Numbered from the stretch's first letter, positions 1 through 8,043 are shown. The stretch is DNA of 64,000 nucleotides from CAIKNB01 sp041658705 (GCA_041658705.1 JBAZZT010000005.1:36462-100461), one strand, 5' to 3'. Notes: generated by a model not told the origin, from the sequence alone. Numbers and translations: made by a program.

Positions 1-834
1 TACGCAGCAGGCGAGACGCCCAATCCCGATGTTTTGTGCAACGAGTACATAAAGTTCGGTTTGTTCGCCGAGCAGATGGATAAAGTCGGCGCGCAGTTCG
101 TGGCCACCGGACATTACGCCAGGGTCAAGCGCGACACATTCGGCGCGCATCTTTTGCGCGGTTTGGATCCAGGCAAAGACCAATCATATTTCCTTTACCG
201 CGTACCGCAAGCTGTCCTGCGCCGCACGCTTTTTCCCGTCGGTGCGCTCAAGAAAAGCGCGGTAAGAAAAATCGCCCGCGAGGCGCAACTGCCGGTCGCG
301 CGCAAACCCGACAGCCAAGGCATCTGCTTCATCGGCAAGCTGGATATGGTCCAATTCTTGCGCAAGAAAATCCCATCCAAACCAGGGGACATCGTGGATG
401 AATTCGGTAAGATCCTCGGACGGCATCAAGGTCTGGATGCTTACACCATCGGACAACGCCAGCGCATCATGGTCACGCAAGGCGTTCGGCCGTGGTACGT
501 GGCCGATAAGGATCTGAAACGCAATCGGCTGATCGTGGTACAAGGCGCGCAAAACCCTCGGCTCTTTCGCGACACCGCGGAGCTGCGTGATTTGAAGTGG
601 ATGTCTGGGGAAAAACCGACTAAGCCTTTCAAATGCCTGGTCCAAACGCGCTATCGCCAAGAAGCGGAGCGGGCTGTATGCTGGCCGACGAATAAACTGA
701 CCCGCTTGGTTTTCGTGGCGCCGGCCAAAGGCATGGCGTCTGGACAATCCGCCGTTTTGTATCGCGGTAACGAATGCCTGGGCGGCGGAGTAATCGCAAA
801 AACTTACGATGCAAAAAAATCTGAACGAAAGTGA
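1..834 (+). CDS. mnmA: tRNA-specific 2-thiouridylase MnmA (5' end outside window)
   Basis: C-terminal 277 residues of MnmA, the enzyme that thiolates uridine 34 of tRNA-Lys, -Glu and -Gln using ATP and a persulfide relay. The frame is open from base 1, so the start codon and the PP-loop (SGGxDS) lie outside the window. Seen: TPNPDVLCN with the nucleophile Cys at fragment residue 13, GHYARV near residue 37, DQSYFL near 58, PDSQGICFIG with the second catalytic Cys near 110, then the central and C-terminal domains. The stop lies 26 bases inside the next gene, so the two are probably translated together. The family call is secure; only the start is missing. Confidence 0.95.
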   Translation, partial: YAAGETPNPDVLCNEYIKFGLFAEQMDKVGAQFVATGHYARVKRDTFGAHLLRGLDPGKDQSYFLYRVPQAVLRRTLFPVGALKKSAVRKIAREAQLPVARKPDSQGICFIGKLDMVQFLRKKIPSKPGDIVDEFGKILGRHQGLDAYTIGQRQRIMVTQGVRPWYVADKDLKRNRLIVVQGAQNPRLFRDTAELRDLKWMSGEKPTKPFKCLVQTRYRQEAERAVCWPTNKLTRLVFVAPAKGMASGQSAVLYRGNECLGGGVIAKTYDAKKSERK

Positions 835-1618
835 ACGCTCATCGGTACACAGGTTTGAGTGGATCTCGATGGTCTATCTGGTGTTGTTCGTCATGGCGGT
901 AGTTTCACCTTCGATCGTCTCGCGTAATTATTTCGGGATTCCGGAGGCACAGGTGGAAGAGATCTTGATTTTTTTGTTCGGGATTTCCGGCTTGGGCGTG
1001 TTTTCGCTTTACGACCGCTTGGTCGAGAAACGGCTCAAAGCACGCGACAAAGAAGCCGAGAACGCCGAACGCGCCATGAAAGAGCTGGCCGAGTCTTATC
1101 GCTACATCGGTTCGCTCAATCGCCATATCGAAGTGCTGAAATCCACGGTCAATGAAACGTCGCTTTCGCTGACCGCGCCTAAAATCGGAAAGAATCTGAT
1201 GCAATCGCTTTTGGCCAACGCCGCGGCGTGCGCCGGTTCACACGGTACGCTGTTGCGTTTCGTGGAGCTTGAGAAACTGCGCACCGAAAGCGAATACGGA
1301 GCGGAAACGAACGTGATCAAAATAGGCAACAAGCAACTCGTGCAGCTGCATGAAAGCCGCCAGCCGCACGCCTTTTTGCGCAGCGACGATGGCGCGGAGA
1401 TCCTGGTCGTGCCTTCGGATCGCAAAGACTCGAAAGCGCGCGCTCATCTGATGCTATTAGTCGACTCCTCGCGTATCACGGAGGTTGAGTTGTCGCTGCT
1501 CAAAGTCTTCGCCAACCAAGCTGAACTGGTGCACGAAATCCTGAAGCAAAAAGATAACGGCGCGCCGCTCGATAAACTCGACGAAGTGACCAAGATGACG
1601 CAAGGGGAAGTGTCGTGA
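809..1618 (+). CDS. Membrane protein with coiled coil and GAF-like C-terminal domain
   Basis: 269 residues. Two hydrophobic segments (about residues 17-37 and 48-66) are followed by a charged coiled coil (about 70-115) and a soluble domain (about 125-255). The order of strands and helices, ending in FANQAELVHEIL, resembles a GAF sensor domain. No kinase, GGDEF or other output domain follows, so it is a stand-alone membrane-bound sensor-like protein of unknown partner. The start overlaps the end of mnmA by 26 bases. The GAF assignment is by general appearance only; the existence of the gene is well supported by length and context. Confidence 0.7.
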   Translation: MQKNLNESERSSVHRFEWISMVYLVLFVMAVVSPSIVSRNYFGIPEAQVEEILIFLFGISGLGVFSLYDRLVEKRLKARDKEAENAERAMKELAESYRYIGSLNRHIEVLKSTVNETSLSLTAPKIGKNLMQSLLANAAACAGSHGTLLRFVELEKLRTESEYGAETNVIKIGNKQLVQLHESRQPHAFLRSDDGAEILVVPSDRKDSKARAHLMLLVDSSRITEVELSLLKVFANQAELVHEILKQKDNGAPLDKLDEVTKMTQGEVS

Positions 1619-1664
1619 GTCATGGAACGCGGATCATGGAACAGGACATGGCGAAAAATACGGC

Positions 1665-1693
1665 TTGGTGTAACATGTTCCGTGTTATATGAT
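1665..1693 (+). promoter_or_regulatory. Promoter of alaS
   Basis: TTGGTG (1665-1670), a 17-base spacer and TATGAT (1688-1693) form a good sigma-70 type promoter. Transcription would start near 1700, after the ATG at 1696, which supports translation from the ATG at 1714. The surrounding gap also contains CATGGAAC / GTTCCGTG words in inverted orientation, a weak example of the word repeats seen elsewhere in the window. Confidence 0.6.
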
Positions 1694-1713
1694 CCATGTT
1701 CCGTGACCAAAAT

Positions 1714-3552
1714 ATGACCGCTGCCGACATCCGCCAAAAGTACCTGGATTTTTTCAAGCAGAAGGGGCACGCCATCTTGCCTTCAGCTTCACTTATCCCG
1801 GAAAACGATCCGACCGTACTCTTTACCACGGCCGGCATGCATCCGTTGGTGCCGTTTTTGCAGGGTCAAGAACATGCCTCGGGCAAGCGATTGGCCAGCG
1901 CGCAAAAGTGCGTGCGCACGGATGACATCGAGGAAGTCGGAGACAACCGCCACCTGACTTTTTTTGAGATGCTCGGCAACTGGTCGCTGGGCGATTATTT
2001 CAAGCAGGAAGCCATCGGTTGGTCCTACGAATTTTTGACCCATCAGACTTGGATGGGGTTGGATCCGCTCAAACTCTACGTCACGGTTTTTGAAGGAGAT
2101 GCGGATGCGCCGCGCGACGAAGAATCTATCCAAATTTGGCAAGCGCTGTTCGAGATACAGGGCATCGCGGCAGAGCTGGGCGTGGCGGGTCGTGATGAAC
2201 CGGCGCAGGGTGCGGAGGGCGCGCGCATCTACGCTTATCCCAAAAAGAAAAATTGGTGGGGACCGGCCGGGCAAACCGGACCGTGCGGACCGGATACCGA
2301 GATGTTCTACGACACGGGTCGTGAACATGACCATGCTTTCGGCGCGGTCTGCCATCCTAACTGCGACTGCGGACGTTTCATCGAGATTTGGAACGACGTC
2401 TTCATGCAGTACGATAAACATTCTGACGGGAGTTTTAAGCCGCTCAAGCAGAAGAATGTGGACACGGGCATGGGCCTCGAACGCATGGCGGCCGTGATGC
2501 AGAAAGTCCCAACGGTCTTCGATGCCCAAGAATTCAAAGTCATCCTGCAAGCCATCGAAAACGCGTCGGACAAGACTTACGGGCAAGACGAAGCGTTTGA
2601 CCGTTCAATCCGCATCATCGCCGATCACGTGCGTTCCGCCGTGTTCATCATCGGCGATCAGCGCGGTGTCGCGCCGTCCAATATCGGCCAGGGTTACATC
2701 GTGCGGCGTCTGTTGCGACGTGCCGTGCGCGAAGGCCGACGTCTTGGCATCACCGAATCTTTCCTCGCGAAGATCGCATTGGTCGTGATCGGCGAATACG
2801 GAGTTCAGTATCAGGAACTCGAGACGAATCAAGAGCGCATCGTGACGGAAATCCGCAAAGAAGAAGAAAAATTCGCCAAGACGATCGAAAAAGGCATGAA
2901 GGAGTTCGCCCGCATGTCGAAAGATCGCGCGGTCACGGGAGAGGACGCTTTCATCCTGTTTTCGACTTATGGTTTTCCGTTGGAGCTCACGCAGGAATTA
3001 GTGAAAGAGGCCGGCGGCGCCATCGACCTTTCGGCTTTCGAATCTGAATTCAAAAAACACCAAGAGCTGTCGCGCACCGCTTCAGCCGGCACGTTCAAGG
3101 GCGGACTAGCCGACCACTCCGCGGAAACGACGCGGCTGCATACCGCGACGCACCTGCTGCATCAAGCTTTGCGCCAAGTCTTGGGTGATCATGTGGCACA
3201 GAAGGGGAGTAACATCACCGTCGAGCGCTTGCGCTTCGATTTCTCCCATCCGCAAAAAATGACGCCGGAAGAAATCAAACAAGTCGAAGATATCGTAAAT
3301 GAGGTCATCAAGCGCGATTTGTCGGTCACGCGCGAAGAGATGACGGTCGAAGAAGCGAAGAAAAGCGGCGCCATCGGGTTGTTCGAGCAAAAGTACGGCG
3401 ATAAAGTTAGCGTGTATACGGTCGGGGATTTTTCGAAAGAGATTTGCGGTGGGCCGCACGTGGAACATACGGGCGAGATTGGCGCGTTCAAGATCCAAAA
3501 AGAAGAAGCAGTTTCAGCCGGCGTGAGGAGGATTAAAGCGGTACTGATTTAA
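1714..3552 (+). CDS. alaS: Alanyl-tRNA synthetase, short form without C-Ala domain
   Basis: 612 residues; charges tRNA-Ala. The class II catalytic core is complete: the TTAGMHPLVPFL start of the core, motif 2 (RTDDIEEVG then HLTFFEMLGN), and motif 3 GMGLERM. The editing domain has both zinc-binding motifs, HTATH at about residues 476-480 and CGGPH at about 578-582. The protein ends right after it, where most bacterial enzymes (about 870 residues) continue with an oligomerisation helix and the C-Ala domain. An ATG six codons upstream (1696) is possible, but the family begins at MTAADIRQKYLDFF and the promoter places transcription start after 1696. Confidence 0.96.
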   Translation: MTAADIRQKYLDFFKQKGHAILPSASLIPENDPTVLFTTAGMHPLVPFLQGQEHASGKRLASAQKCVRTDDIEEVGDNRHLTFFEMLGNWSLGDYFKQEAIGWSYEFLTHQTWMGLDPLKLYVTVFEGDADAPRDEESIQIWQALFEIQGIAAELGVAGRDEPAQGAEGARIYAYPKKKNWWGPAGQTGPCGPDTEMFYDTGREHDHAFGAVCHPNCDCGRFIEIWNDVFMQYDKHSDGSFKPLKQKNVDTGMGLERMAAVMQKVPTVFDAQEFKVILQAIENASDKTYGQDEAFDRSIRIIADHVRSAVFIIGDQRGVAPSNIGQGYIVRRLLRRAVREGRRLGITESFLAKIALVVIGEYGVQYQELETNQERIVTEIRKEEEKFAKTIEKGMKEFARMSKDRAVTGEDAFILFSTYGFPLELTQELVKEAGGAIDLSAFESEFKKHQELSRTASAGTFKGGLADHSAETTRLHTATHLLHQALRQVLGDHVAQKGSNITVERLRFDFSHPQKMTPEEIKQVEDIVNEVIKRDLSVTREEMTVEEAKKSGAIGLFEQKYGDKVSVYTVGDFSKEICGGPHVEHTGEIGAFKIQKEEAVSAGVRRIKAVLI

Positions 3553-3588
3553 GTACGAGTGCTACACATGTGTTGGTAAGCGAATGAT

Positions 3589-4227
3589 ATGGAAAATGAA
3601 GATATCACATTGATTTCAGATGAAAAAGTCATCTCTATTCCGATTAAAGAAAATCGAGAACCTTTAGTTGATCTAAGATTTTTTAATGGCAAAATCGATA
3701 TTAAAGGAGCGGAGTCTACTCTGTTGAGGGAATCGGCGGCGCATAAGTTATTGCAAGCGATGGAATTATTACCGAATGACTTTAGTATTAGGATTTTCGA
3801 GTGTTACAGATCGCTTTCTGTACAAAGAAGAATATACGAAGAATTTCTCGAGGCGCTGAAGAAAAAACATGCAGATTGGGAAGAGAATGTATTAATTAGA
3901 GAAGCGAGTAAATTTGTCGCGCCACCGAATATCGAGCCGCCCCATACAACGGGCGCTGCGGTAGATTTGACCTTGATAAGAAGGAATGGTCAGGAAATCG
4001 ATATGGGCACAGTTTTAAACGCTGATCCTGAAGAATGCGGCTATCGTTGTTTTACTAGTGCTGTCGATATTTCTGACGAAGCCAAAAAGAATAGGAATGT
4101 TCTGGTCTCGGCTTTATCTGAATGTGGTTTTGTAAATTATCCAACTGAATGGTGGCATTGGTCTTACGGAGATCGTTACTGGGCTTTTATGAATAACTTA
4201 CCTTTTGCTATTTACGGAAGTATTTAA
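3589..4227 (+). CDS. VanX-like D-Ala-D-Ala dipeptidase (peptidase M15)
   Basis: 212 residues. It likely hydrolyses D-alanyl-D-alanine or a related D,L-dipeptide. Zinc ligands and catalytic residues of the M15D family are visible: His119 and Asp126 in HTTGAAVD, Glu187 and His190 in EWWH, and the upstream FECYRSLSVQ segment with the conserved Arg. No signal peptide is seen, so it is probably cytoplasmic, where such enzymes recycle or remove dipeptide precursors. No vanH or vanA homologue is nearby. Base composition is clearly AT-richer than alaS or mnmA, which suggests separate acquisition. The stop overlaps the next start by one base. Confidence 0.85.
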   Translation: MENEDITLISDEKVISIPIKENREPLVDLRFFNGKIDIKGAESTLLRESAAHKLLQAMELLPNDFSIRIFECYRSLSVQRRIYEEFLEALKKKHADWEENVLIREASKFVAPPNIEPPHTTGAAVDLTLIRRNGQEIDMGTVLNADPEECGYRCFTSAVDISDEAKKNRNVLVSALSECGFVNYPTEWWHWSYGDRYWAFMNNLPFAIYGSI

Positions 4228-4640
4228 TGAACATTATGGAGATAGATGAATTTCAAAAGTTCGTCCATGAATTCAAATATGCGCGCGGTTGGGAAAAGCG
4301 CCATGAACCCAAGGATTTATTGCTCGGGTTAGTCGAGGAAATCGGGGAATTCAGGAACCTGATCAAATGGAAAAACGACGCCCAGATCAGGCAAACGCTG
4401 ATCGAAGATCAAAGCCCGGAAGCCAGGGCGGAGATCGTGGATTTTTTCGGAGATATGCTTTGGTATCTCGGCACGCTGGCGGATTATTGCCAGATCGACA
4501 TGCGCGAAGCCATGGACTTCATTCAAAAAGAGTTCCAATGGCGTTTTCCCGTCGAAAAGACGAACCTCAACGGGACGAACCCGAAAGATGGAGGTTATGA
4601 TGGGAAGTATGCGGGGGGACATGAAGCTGGAGAGTCGTGA
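4227..4640 (+). CDS. MazG-like nucleotide pyrophosphohydrolase
   Basis: 137 residues, all-alpha NTP pyrophosphohydrolase fold. The metal-binding signature is present: EEIGEF (about residues 37-42) and EIVDFFGDMLWYLGTLAD (about 72-89). Members hydrolyse non-canonical or excess NTPs to NMP and pyrophosphate. The ATG at 4227 overlaps the stop of the VanX-like gene (TAATG) and has GGAAG upstream; a second ATG at 4236 is possible. Composition is back to the GC-richer local norm, so the AT-rich neighbour seems to have arrived alone. The substrate cannot be told from sequence. Confidence 0.8.
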   Translation: MNIMEIDEFQKFVHEFKYARGWEKRHEPKDLLLGLVEEIGEFRNLIKWKNDAQIRQTLIEDQSPEARAEIVDFFGDMLWYLGTLADYCQIDMREAMDFIQKEFQWRFPVEKTNLNGTNPKDGGYDGKYAGGHEAGES

Positions 4641-4711
4641 ATTTAGAATTTGGAATTTAGAAGTCAGAAGTCAGGACTCCATATTCCACATTCTAAATTC
4701 CAAATTCACCC
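4638..4711. repeat. Word-reiteration palindrome (AATTTAGAA word)
   Basis: Repeated AATTTAGAA / GAATTTGG words are followed, after a loop near 4675, by their reverse complements (ATTCCA, ATTCTAAATTCC). The whole can fold as a long imperfect hairpin. The same word family recurs at 59176-59254. Confidence 0.75.
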
Positions 4712-4726
4712 CAACCCCCCCCCGAT

Positions 4727-4755
4727 TTGACCCTTTTCACCCCCTAAAGTATACT
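4727..4755 (+). promoter_or_regulatory. Promoter of the ribosomal protein operon
   Basis: TTGACC (4727-4732), a 17-base spacer and TATACT (4750-4755). It stands 56 bases before infA and probably drives infA through rpsI. It directly follows a word-reiteration palindrome that may end transcription from upstream. Confidence 0.8.
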
Positions 4756-4810
4756 TTTCCCAAGAAATATCATAAAAGCTCTCGTGACATGCCACAGATA
4801 AATGCCCCAT

Positions 4811-5041
4811 ATGCAATCCAATAATCCTGGAAACAAGGATTTTGTTGTAGTTAAAGGTCTGGTCGAGGAGGCGCTGCCGTCTGCAGCGTTTCGGGTCAAG
4901 CTCGACAACGGACACGTTATTTTGTGTCATTTAGCAGGAAAATTGCGCATGAATCGCATCCGACTTACCCCTGGAGACGAGGTTCAGGTGGAATTAAGCC
5001 CCTACGATTTGACAAAAGGCCGGATTACCTATAGATTATAG
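4811..5041 (+). CDS. infA: Translation initiation factor IF-1
   Basis: 76 residues, a single S1/OB-fold domain that occupies the ribosomal A site during initiation. The FRVKLDNGHVILCHLAGKLRMNRIRLTPGDEVQVELSPYDL region matches the family, and the end GRITYRL is standard. The ATG at 4811 is preferred; an ATG three codons earlier (4802) is possible. It is the first gene of the operon behind the promoter at 4727-4755 and is followed by rpmJ, the usual bacterial order. Confidence 0.95.
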   Translation: MQSNNPGNKDFVVVKGLVEEALPSAAFRVKLDNGHVILCHLAGKLRMNRIRLTPGDEVQVELSPYDLTKGRITYRL

Positions 5042-5093
5042 CCCGCTTGACGAATCACCGCGGAGACCACAAACTCGCGCGATACGCGAAACT

Positions 5094-5210
5094 ATGAAAG
5101 TAAGATCTTCTGTAAAAGCTATGTGTCGGGATTGCCAGGTGATCCGCCGAAAGGGTCGCGTTGCTGTTATCTGCAAAAAGAATCCCAAACACAAACAACG
5201 CCAGGGATAA
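5094..5210 (+). CDS. rpmJ: 50S ribosomal protein L36
   Basis: Short gene of 38 residues. It begins MKVRSSVKAMC and contains the zinc ribbon Cys11, Cys14, Cys27 and His33 (CRDC, then CKKNPKH), so it is the zinc-binding C+ form of L36. Its position between infA and rpsM is the standard bacterial order. It is easily missed because of its size. No clear Shine-Dalgarno is seen. Confidence 0.95.
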   Translation: MKVRSSVKAMCRDCQVIRRKGRVAVICKKNPKHKQRQG

Positions 5211-5241
5211 AGGTTTAAAAAATACGGCTGCACGGTCCAAA

Positions 5242-5360
5242 CATGAATATCCAATCACCAAATTCCAATAACCGAACGATTACCCGATTCAACTTGAACG
5301 AATCGGGTCATGTGGTTTTTGGTGATTATTTGTTTATTGGAATTTGATTATTGATTATTT
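5242..5360. repeat. Palindromic AT-rich word repeat between rpmJ and rpsM
   Basis: Words such as CAATCACCAAATTCCAATAA on the left reappear in reverse complement on the right (TTTTTGGTGATTATTTG, TTATTGGAATTTGATTATTG). A small perfect hairpin sits near the centre (ACCCGATT ... AATCGGGT, about 5284-5310). It interrupts an operon that is normally tightly packed. Confidence 0.7.
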
Positions 5361-5370
5361 AACGAACACT

Positions 5371-5757
5371 ATGGCACGCATCGCTGGAGTGACCCTCCCC
5401 GCAAACAAGCGCATCGAGATCGGGCTGACCTACATCTACGGAATCGGCAGCATGACCGCGCGCAAGATCATAAAAGAGACCGGCATCTCGCCGGACATTC
5501 GCGTCAAGGACTTGAGCGAAGCGCAGGCCAACATGTTGCGTGACGTTGTCGAGAAGTCGCACAAGGTTGAAGGCGAACTGCGACGCGACGTGCTCTCGAA
5601 CATCAAGCGTCTCAAAGACATCGGCAGCTACCGCGGTCAGCGCCACAGCAAGAATCTGCCGGCCCGCGGCCAGCGCACCAAGACCAACTCGCGCACCGTG
5701 CGGGGCAACGTCCGCCGCACCACCGGTTCGGGCAAGCGCAAGCTGGACAAGAAATAA
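5371..5757 (+). CDS. rpsM: 30S ribosomal protein S13
   Basis: 128 residues. It begins MARIAGVTLPANKRIEIGLTYIYGIG, a textbook S13 start, with the helix-two-turn-helix region, GSYRGQRHSKNLPARGQRTKTNSRTVRG, and a basic tail that contacts P-site tRNA. The start is the ATG at 5371; a longer in-frame opening from 5344 lies in the AT-rich repeat and is not part of the protein. It is followed by rpsK and rpsD as in most bacteria. Confidence 0.96.
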   Translation: MARIAGVTLPANKRIEIGLTYIYGIGSMTARKIIKETGISPDIRVKDLSEAQANMLRDVVEKSHKVEGELRRDVLSNIKRLKDIGSYRGQRHSKNLPARGQRTKTNSRTVRGNVRRTTGSGKRKLDKK

Positions 5758-5764
5758 TAATTTA

Positions 5765-5801
5765 TAGAGGGTAGAGAGTAGAAGGTAGAAAGTAGCCAAC
5801 C
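5765..5801. repeat. Half copy of the GTAGA-word palindrome
   Basis: GAGGGTAGAGAGTAGAAGGTAGA words end in AGTAGCCA, the core of the family also seen at 23010-23092, 50652-50710, 61645-61711 and 62026-62100. Only the left arm is present here. Confidence 0.6.
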
Positions 5802-5824
5802 AACCAAAAACACCAATTATCACT

Positions 5825-6274
5825 ATGTCGGACGAAAGCAAAACCCAGGTCGCAACCGAGGAAGCGACTGAAAAGAAATCGACCAAGGCCACGCCAAAAC
5901 CGCGCAAGAAGACCAAGGCCAAGACCGCGATTTCGCACGCCAAGGCGTATATCCAGGCGACTTATAACAACACCATCGTCACGTTGGCTGATTTGAACGG
6001 CAACGTGTTGGCTTGGTCGAGCGCCGGTTCGTCGGGTTTTAAGGGTCCGAAAAAGTCCACGCCTTACGCCGCTTCCATCGTGGTGCGCAACGCCCTGGAA
6101 AAAGCCGGGGATTACGGAATCAAGGAAATCAACTTGTTCATCACGGGCGTCGGACAAGGCCGCGAAGGTGCGATCCGGGCTTTTCATGCCAATAACATCA
6201 ACGTGCTATCGATTAAAGATGTAACTCCGATTCCGCATAACGGCTGCCGTCCGCCGCGGCCGCGTCGCGTCTAA
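5825..6274 (+). CDS. rpsK: 30S ribosomal protein S11 with extended N-terminus
   Basis: 149 residues. The first 35 or so residues are a charged Lys/Thr/Glu-rich extension not found in typical S11 (about 129 residues). The core starts near AISHAKAYIQATYNNTIVTLAD and ends with HNGCRPPRPRRV, the conserved S11 tail on the platform of the small subunit. The GSSGFKGPKKSTPYAA segment is also typical. It lies in the standard S13-S11-S4-alpha order. Confidence 0.95.
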   Translation: MSDESKTQVATEEATEKKSTKATPKPRKKTKAKTAISHAKAYIQATYNNTIVTLADLNGNVLAWSSAGSSGFKGPKKSTPYAASIVVRNALEKAGDYGIKEINLFITGVGQGREGAIRAFHANNINVLSIKDVTPIPHNGCRPPRPRRV

Positions 6275-6367
6275 TTATGAATAACCAAATTTCAATAATC
6301 AATAATCATTCAAACACCAAAGAAACGCTGACGGAATTGTTTATTGCTTATTGTTTATTGCTTATTT
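6275..6367. repeat. AT-rich word repeat between rpsK and rpsD
   Basis: Words CAATAATCAATAATCATT on the left and TTATTGCTTATTGTTTATTGCTTATT on the right are mutual near-complements, giving an imperfect palindrome like the one between rpmJ and rpsM. Confidence 0.6.
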
Positions 6368-6374
6368 AACCTGT

Positions 6375-6986
6375 ATGAGACTCCGCATTAATGCAAAACG
6401 CGTGCGCCGCGAAGGCATCAACCTAGACGGCCGCGAAAAGATGGCGCGCCTGCTCGAAAAACGGCCTTATCCGCCGGGCGTGCATGGTCCGCGTAGCCGC
6501 AACCGCATGACGGACTACGGCAAGCAGTTGCGTGAAAAGCAGCGCGCTAAATTGATCTATGGGGTGATGGAGCGCCAGTTCCGCAACTATTTCGAAAAAG
6601 CGTCCAACCAAAAAGGCGATACGGCGCAGAATCTGGTGCAGCTTTTGGAATTACGTTTGGATAACGCGGTGTTCCGTTCTGGTTTTGCCAAGACGCGCGC
6701 CGCCGCTCGCCAGCTCGTTTCGCACGCCCACATCGAAGTCAACGGCAAAAAAGTTGACGTGGCTTCGTTCAAAGTCTCGGTAGGCGATGTGATCGCGGTG
6801 CGGCAGACCAAGCGCAATAAAAAACAGTGGACCAACTTCCTTGAGACGGTGCAGAAAGTCGAACCCCCGTCGTGGTTGACGGTGGATCTCAAGAACCTGA
6901 CGAGCAAGGTGACCGGCGTGCCCGTGGGCGAAGAGCTGAAGCAACAATTCGAGCCTCAATCAATCGTCGAATTTTATTCGCGCTAA
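6375..6986 (+). CDS. rpsD: 30S ribosomal protein S4
   Basis: 203 residues. REGINLDGREKM, KRPYPPGVHGP, KQLREKQRAKLIYGVMERQFRNYF and an S4 RNA-binding domain (LELRLDNAVFRSGFAKTRAAARQLVSHAHIEVNGKKVDVASF) are all present, and it ends VEFYSR. No N-terminal cysteine knuckle is present, so it is the zinc-free form. The ATG at 6375 is chosen because an earlier in-frame ATG (6351) lies inside the repeat. Confidence 0.96.
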   Translation: MRLRINAKRVRREGINLDGREKMARLLEKRPYPPGVHGPRSRNRMTDYGKQLREKQRAKLIYGVMERQFRNYFEKASNQKGDTAQNLVQLLELRLDNAVFRSGFAKTRAAARQLVSHAHIEVNGKKVDVASFKVSVGDVIAVRQTKRNKKQWTNFLETVQKVEPPSWLTVDLKNLTSKVTGVPVGEELKQQFEPQSIVEFYSR

Positions 6987-6997
6987 CGCCCTTTTAT

Positions 6998-7696
6998 ATG
7001 GAACAACTTTTACTTCCCTCCAAGATCCGCTTCGAACGCGGAACCAGCGACCGCGAAGGCATTCTCGTGGTCGAACCCTGCATGCCGGGTTTCGGCACGA
7101 CCATCGGCAACGCGCTGCGCCGCGTGCTTTTGTCGTCTTTGCCGGGCGCTTCCGTCACGGCGGTCAAGATCAAGGGTGCGGAGCATGAGTTCTCGACGCT
7201 GCCCAACATAAAAGAAGATGTGCTTGAGATGATCCTGAACTTGAAGGCCGTGCGCCTCAAGTGCCATTCTGACGAACCGGTAAAATTGAGCTTGAACACC
7301 AAAGGCGAAAAGGCCATCACCGCCGCGGATTTCTCCAAGAACGCGGACGTGGAAATCATGAATCCCGAGGCGCCGATCGCGACTTTGACCGATAAAAGCG
7401 CGGCGCTTGAGATGGAAATCACGGTGGCCCAAGGACGCGGCTATCGCACTACCGAGGAGCGTATCAAGGAAAAACTCGACCTCGGCACCATCGCCATCGA
7501 CGCTTTGTACAACCCGGTCAAGAACGTTTCGTACAAAGTCGAAGCCACGCGTTTGGGCGAGAAGACGGACTACGATAAGCTGCTCTTGTCCATCGAGACC
7601 GACGGCACCATGGATCCGCTTGAAACTTGCCGCATGGCGGTCGGGATTTTACTCGACCATCTTTCGTTACTCAAGGAAATCCAATATGAAGCATAA
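6998..7696 (+). CDS. rpoA: RNA polymerase alpha subunit, N-terminal domain only
   Basis: 232 residues. The assembly and dimerisation domain is complete: PGFGTTIGNALRRVLLSSLPGASVTAVKIKG, the FSTLPNIKEDVLEMILNLK region and DGTMDPLETCRMAVGILLDHL. The protein stops at the point where other bacteria have a linker and the alpha C-terminal domain (family length about 315-330). The stop is clean and overlaps the rplQ start by 11 bases, so this is not a sequencing break: a downstream domain cannot be restored by a frameshift because rplQ begins there. Upstream DNA elements and activators that need alpha-CTD are therefore not expected to work through this subunit. Confidence 0.95.
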   Translation: MEQLLLPSKIRFERGTSDREGILVVEPCMPGFGTTIGNALRRVLLSSLPGASVTAVKIKGAEHEFSTLPNIKEDVLEMILNLKAVRLKCHSDEPVKLSLNTKGEKAITAADFSKNADVEIMNPEAPIATLTDKSAALEMEITVAQGRGYRTTEERIKEKLDLGTIAIDALYNPVKNVSYKVEATRLGEKTDYDKLLLSIETDGTMDPLETCRMAVGILLDHLSLLKEIQYEA

Positions 7697-8042
7697 CCGC
7701 AAAGGCAAGACCCTGGACCGTTCGGCTGGACCGCGCAAAGCGCTGTTGCGCAACCTGGCCACGAGCTTGGTGCTTTACGAGCACATCAACACCACGCTGG
7801 CCAAAGCCAAAGCCGTCAAACCGATAGTCGAAAAGCTGATCACCGGCGGACGCATCAAGACGCTGGCTTCGCGCCGCAAGCTCGCCGCGTACCTGACCAC
7901 GGAATCGGCGGTCAATAAAGTGCTGGAAGAATTGGGACCGCGCTATGTCAAACGCACCGGCGGATATACCCGCATCATCAAACTCGGCAAACGACAGGGC
8001 GACGGCGCCGAAATCGCGCAGCTGCAGTTCGTGAAAGACTAA
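7686..8042 (+). CDS. rplQ: 50S ribosomal protein L17
   Basis: 118 residues. MKHNRKGKTLDRSAGPRKALLRNLATSLVLYEHINTT is a clear L17 start; GYTRIIKLGKRQGDGAEIAQLQFV is the usual end. The ATG at 7686 lies inside the last codons of rpoA (11-base overlap), which implies translational coupling. Order alpha-L17-L13-S9 is standard. Confidence 0.96.
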   Translation: MKHNRKGKTLDRSAGPRKALLRNLATSLVLYEHINTTLAKAKAVKPIVEKLITGGRIKTLASRRKLAAYLTTESAVNKVLEELGPRYVKRTGGYTRIIKLGKRQGDGAEIAQLQFVKD

Positions 8043-8043
8043 T

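Noticed and set aside
1789..2586. Long minus-strand open frame inside alaS (265 codons)
   Set aside because: It lies fully opposite a strongly conserved synthetase, has no family features and no ribosome binding site; a shadow of GC-rich coding DNA.
4588..4824. 78-codon frame over the repeat and promoter before infA
   Set aside because: Encoded mostly by the word repeat and promoter; start lies inside the MazG-like gene.
5359..5943. Minus-strand open frame of 194 codons across rpsM and rpsK
   Set aside because: Spans two conserved ribosomal genes and a repeat on the other strand; composition is that of a complement frame.
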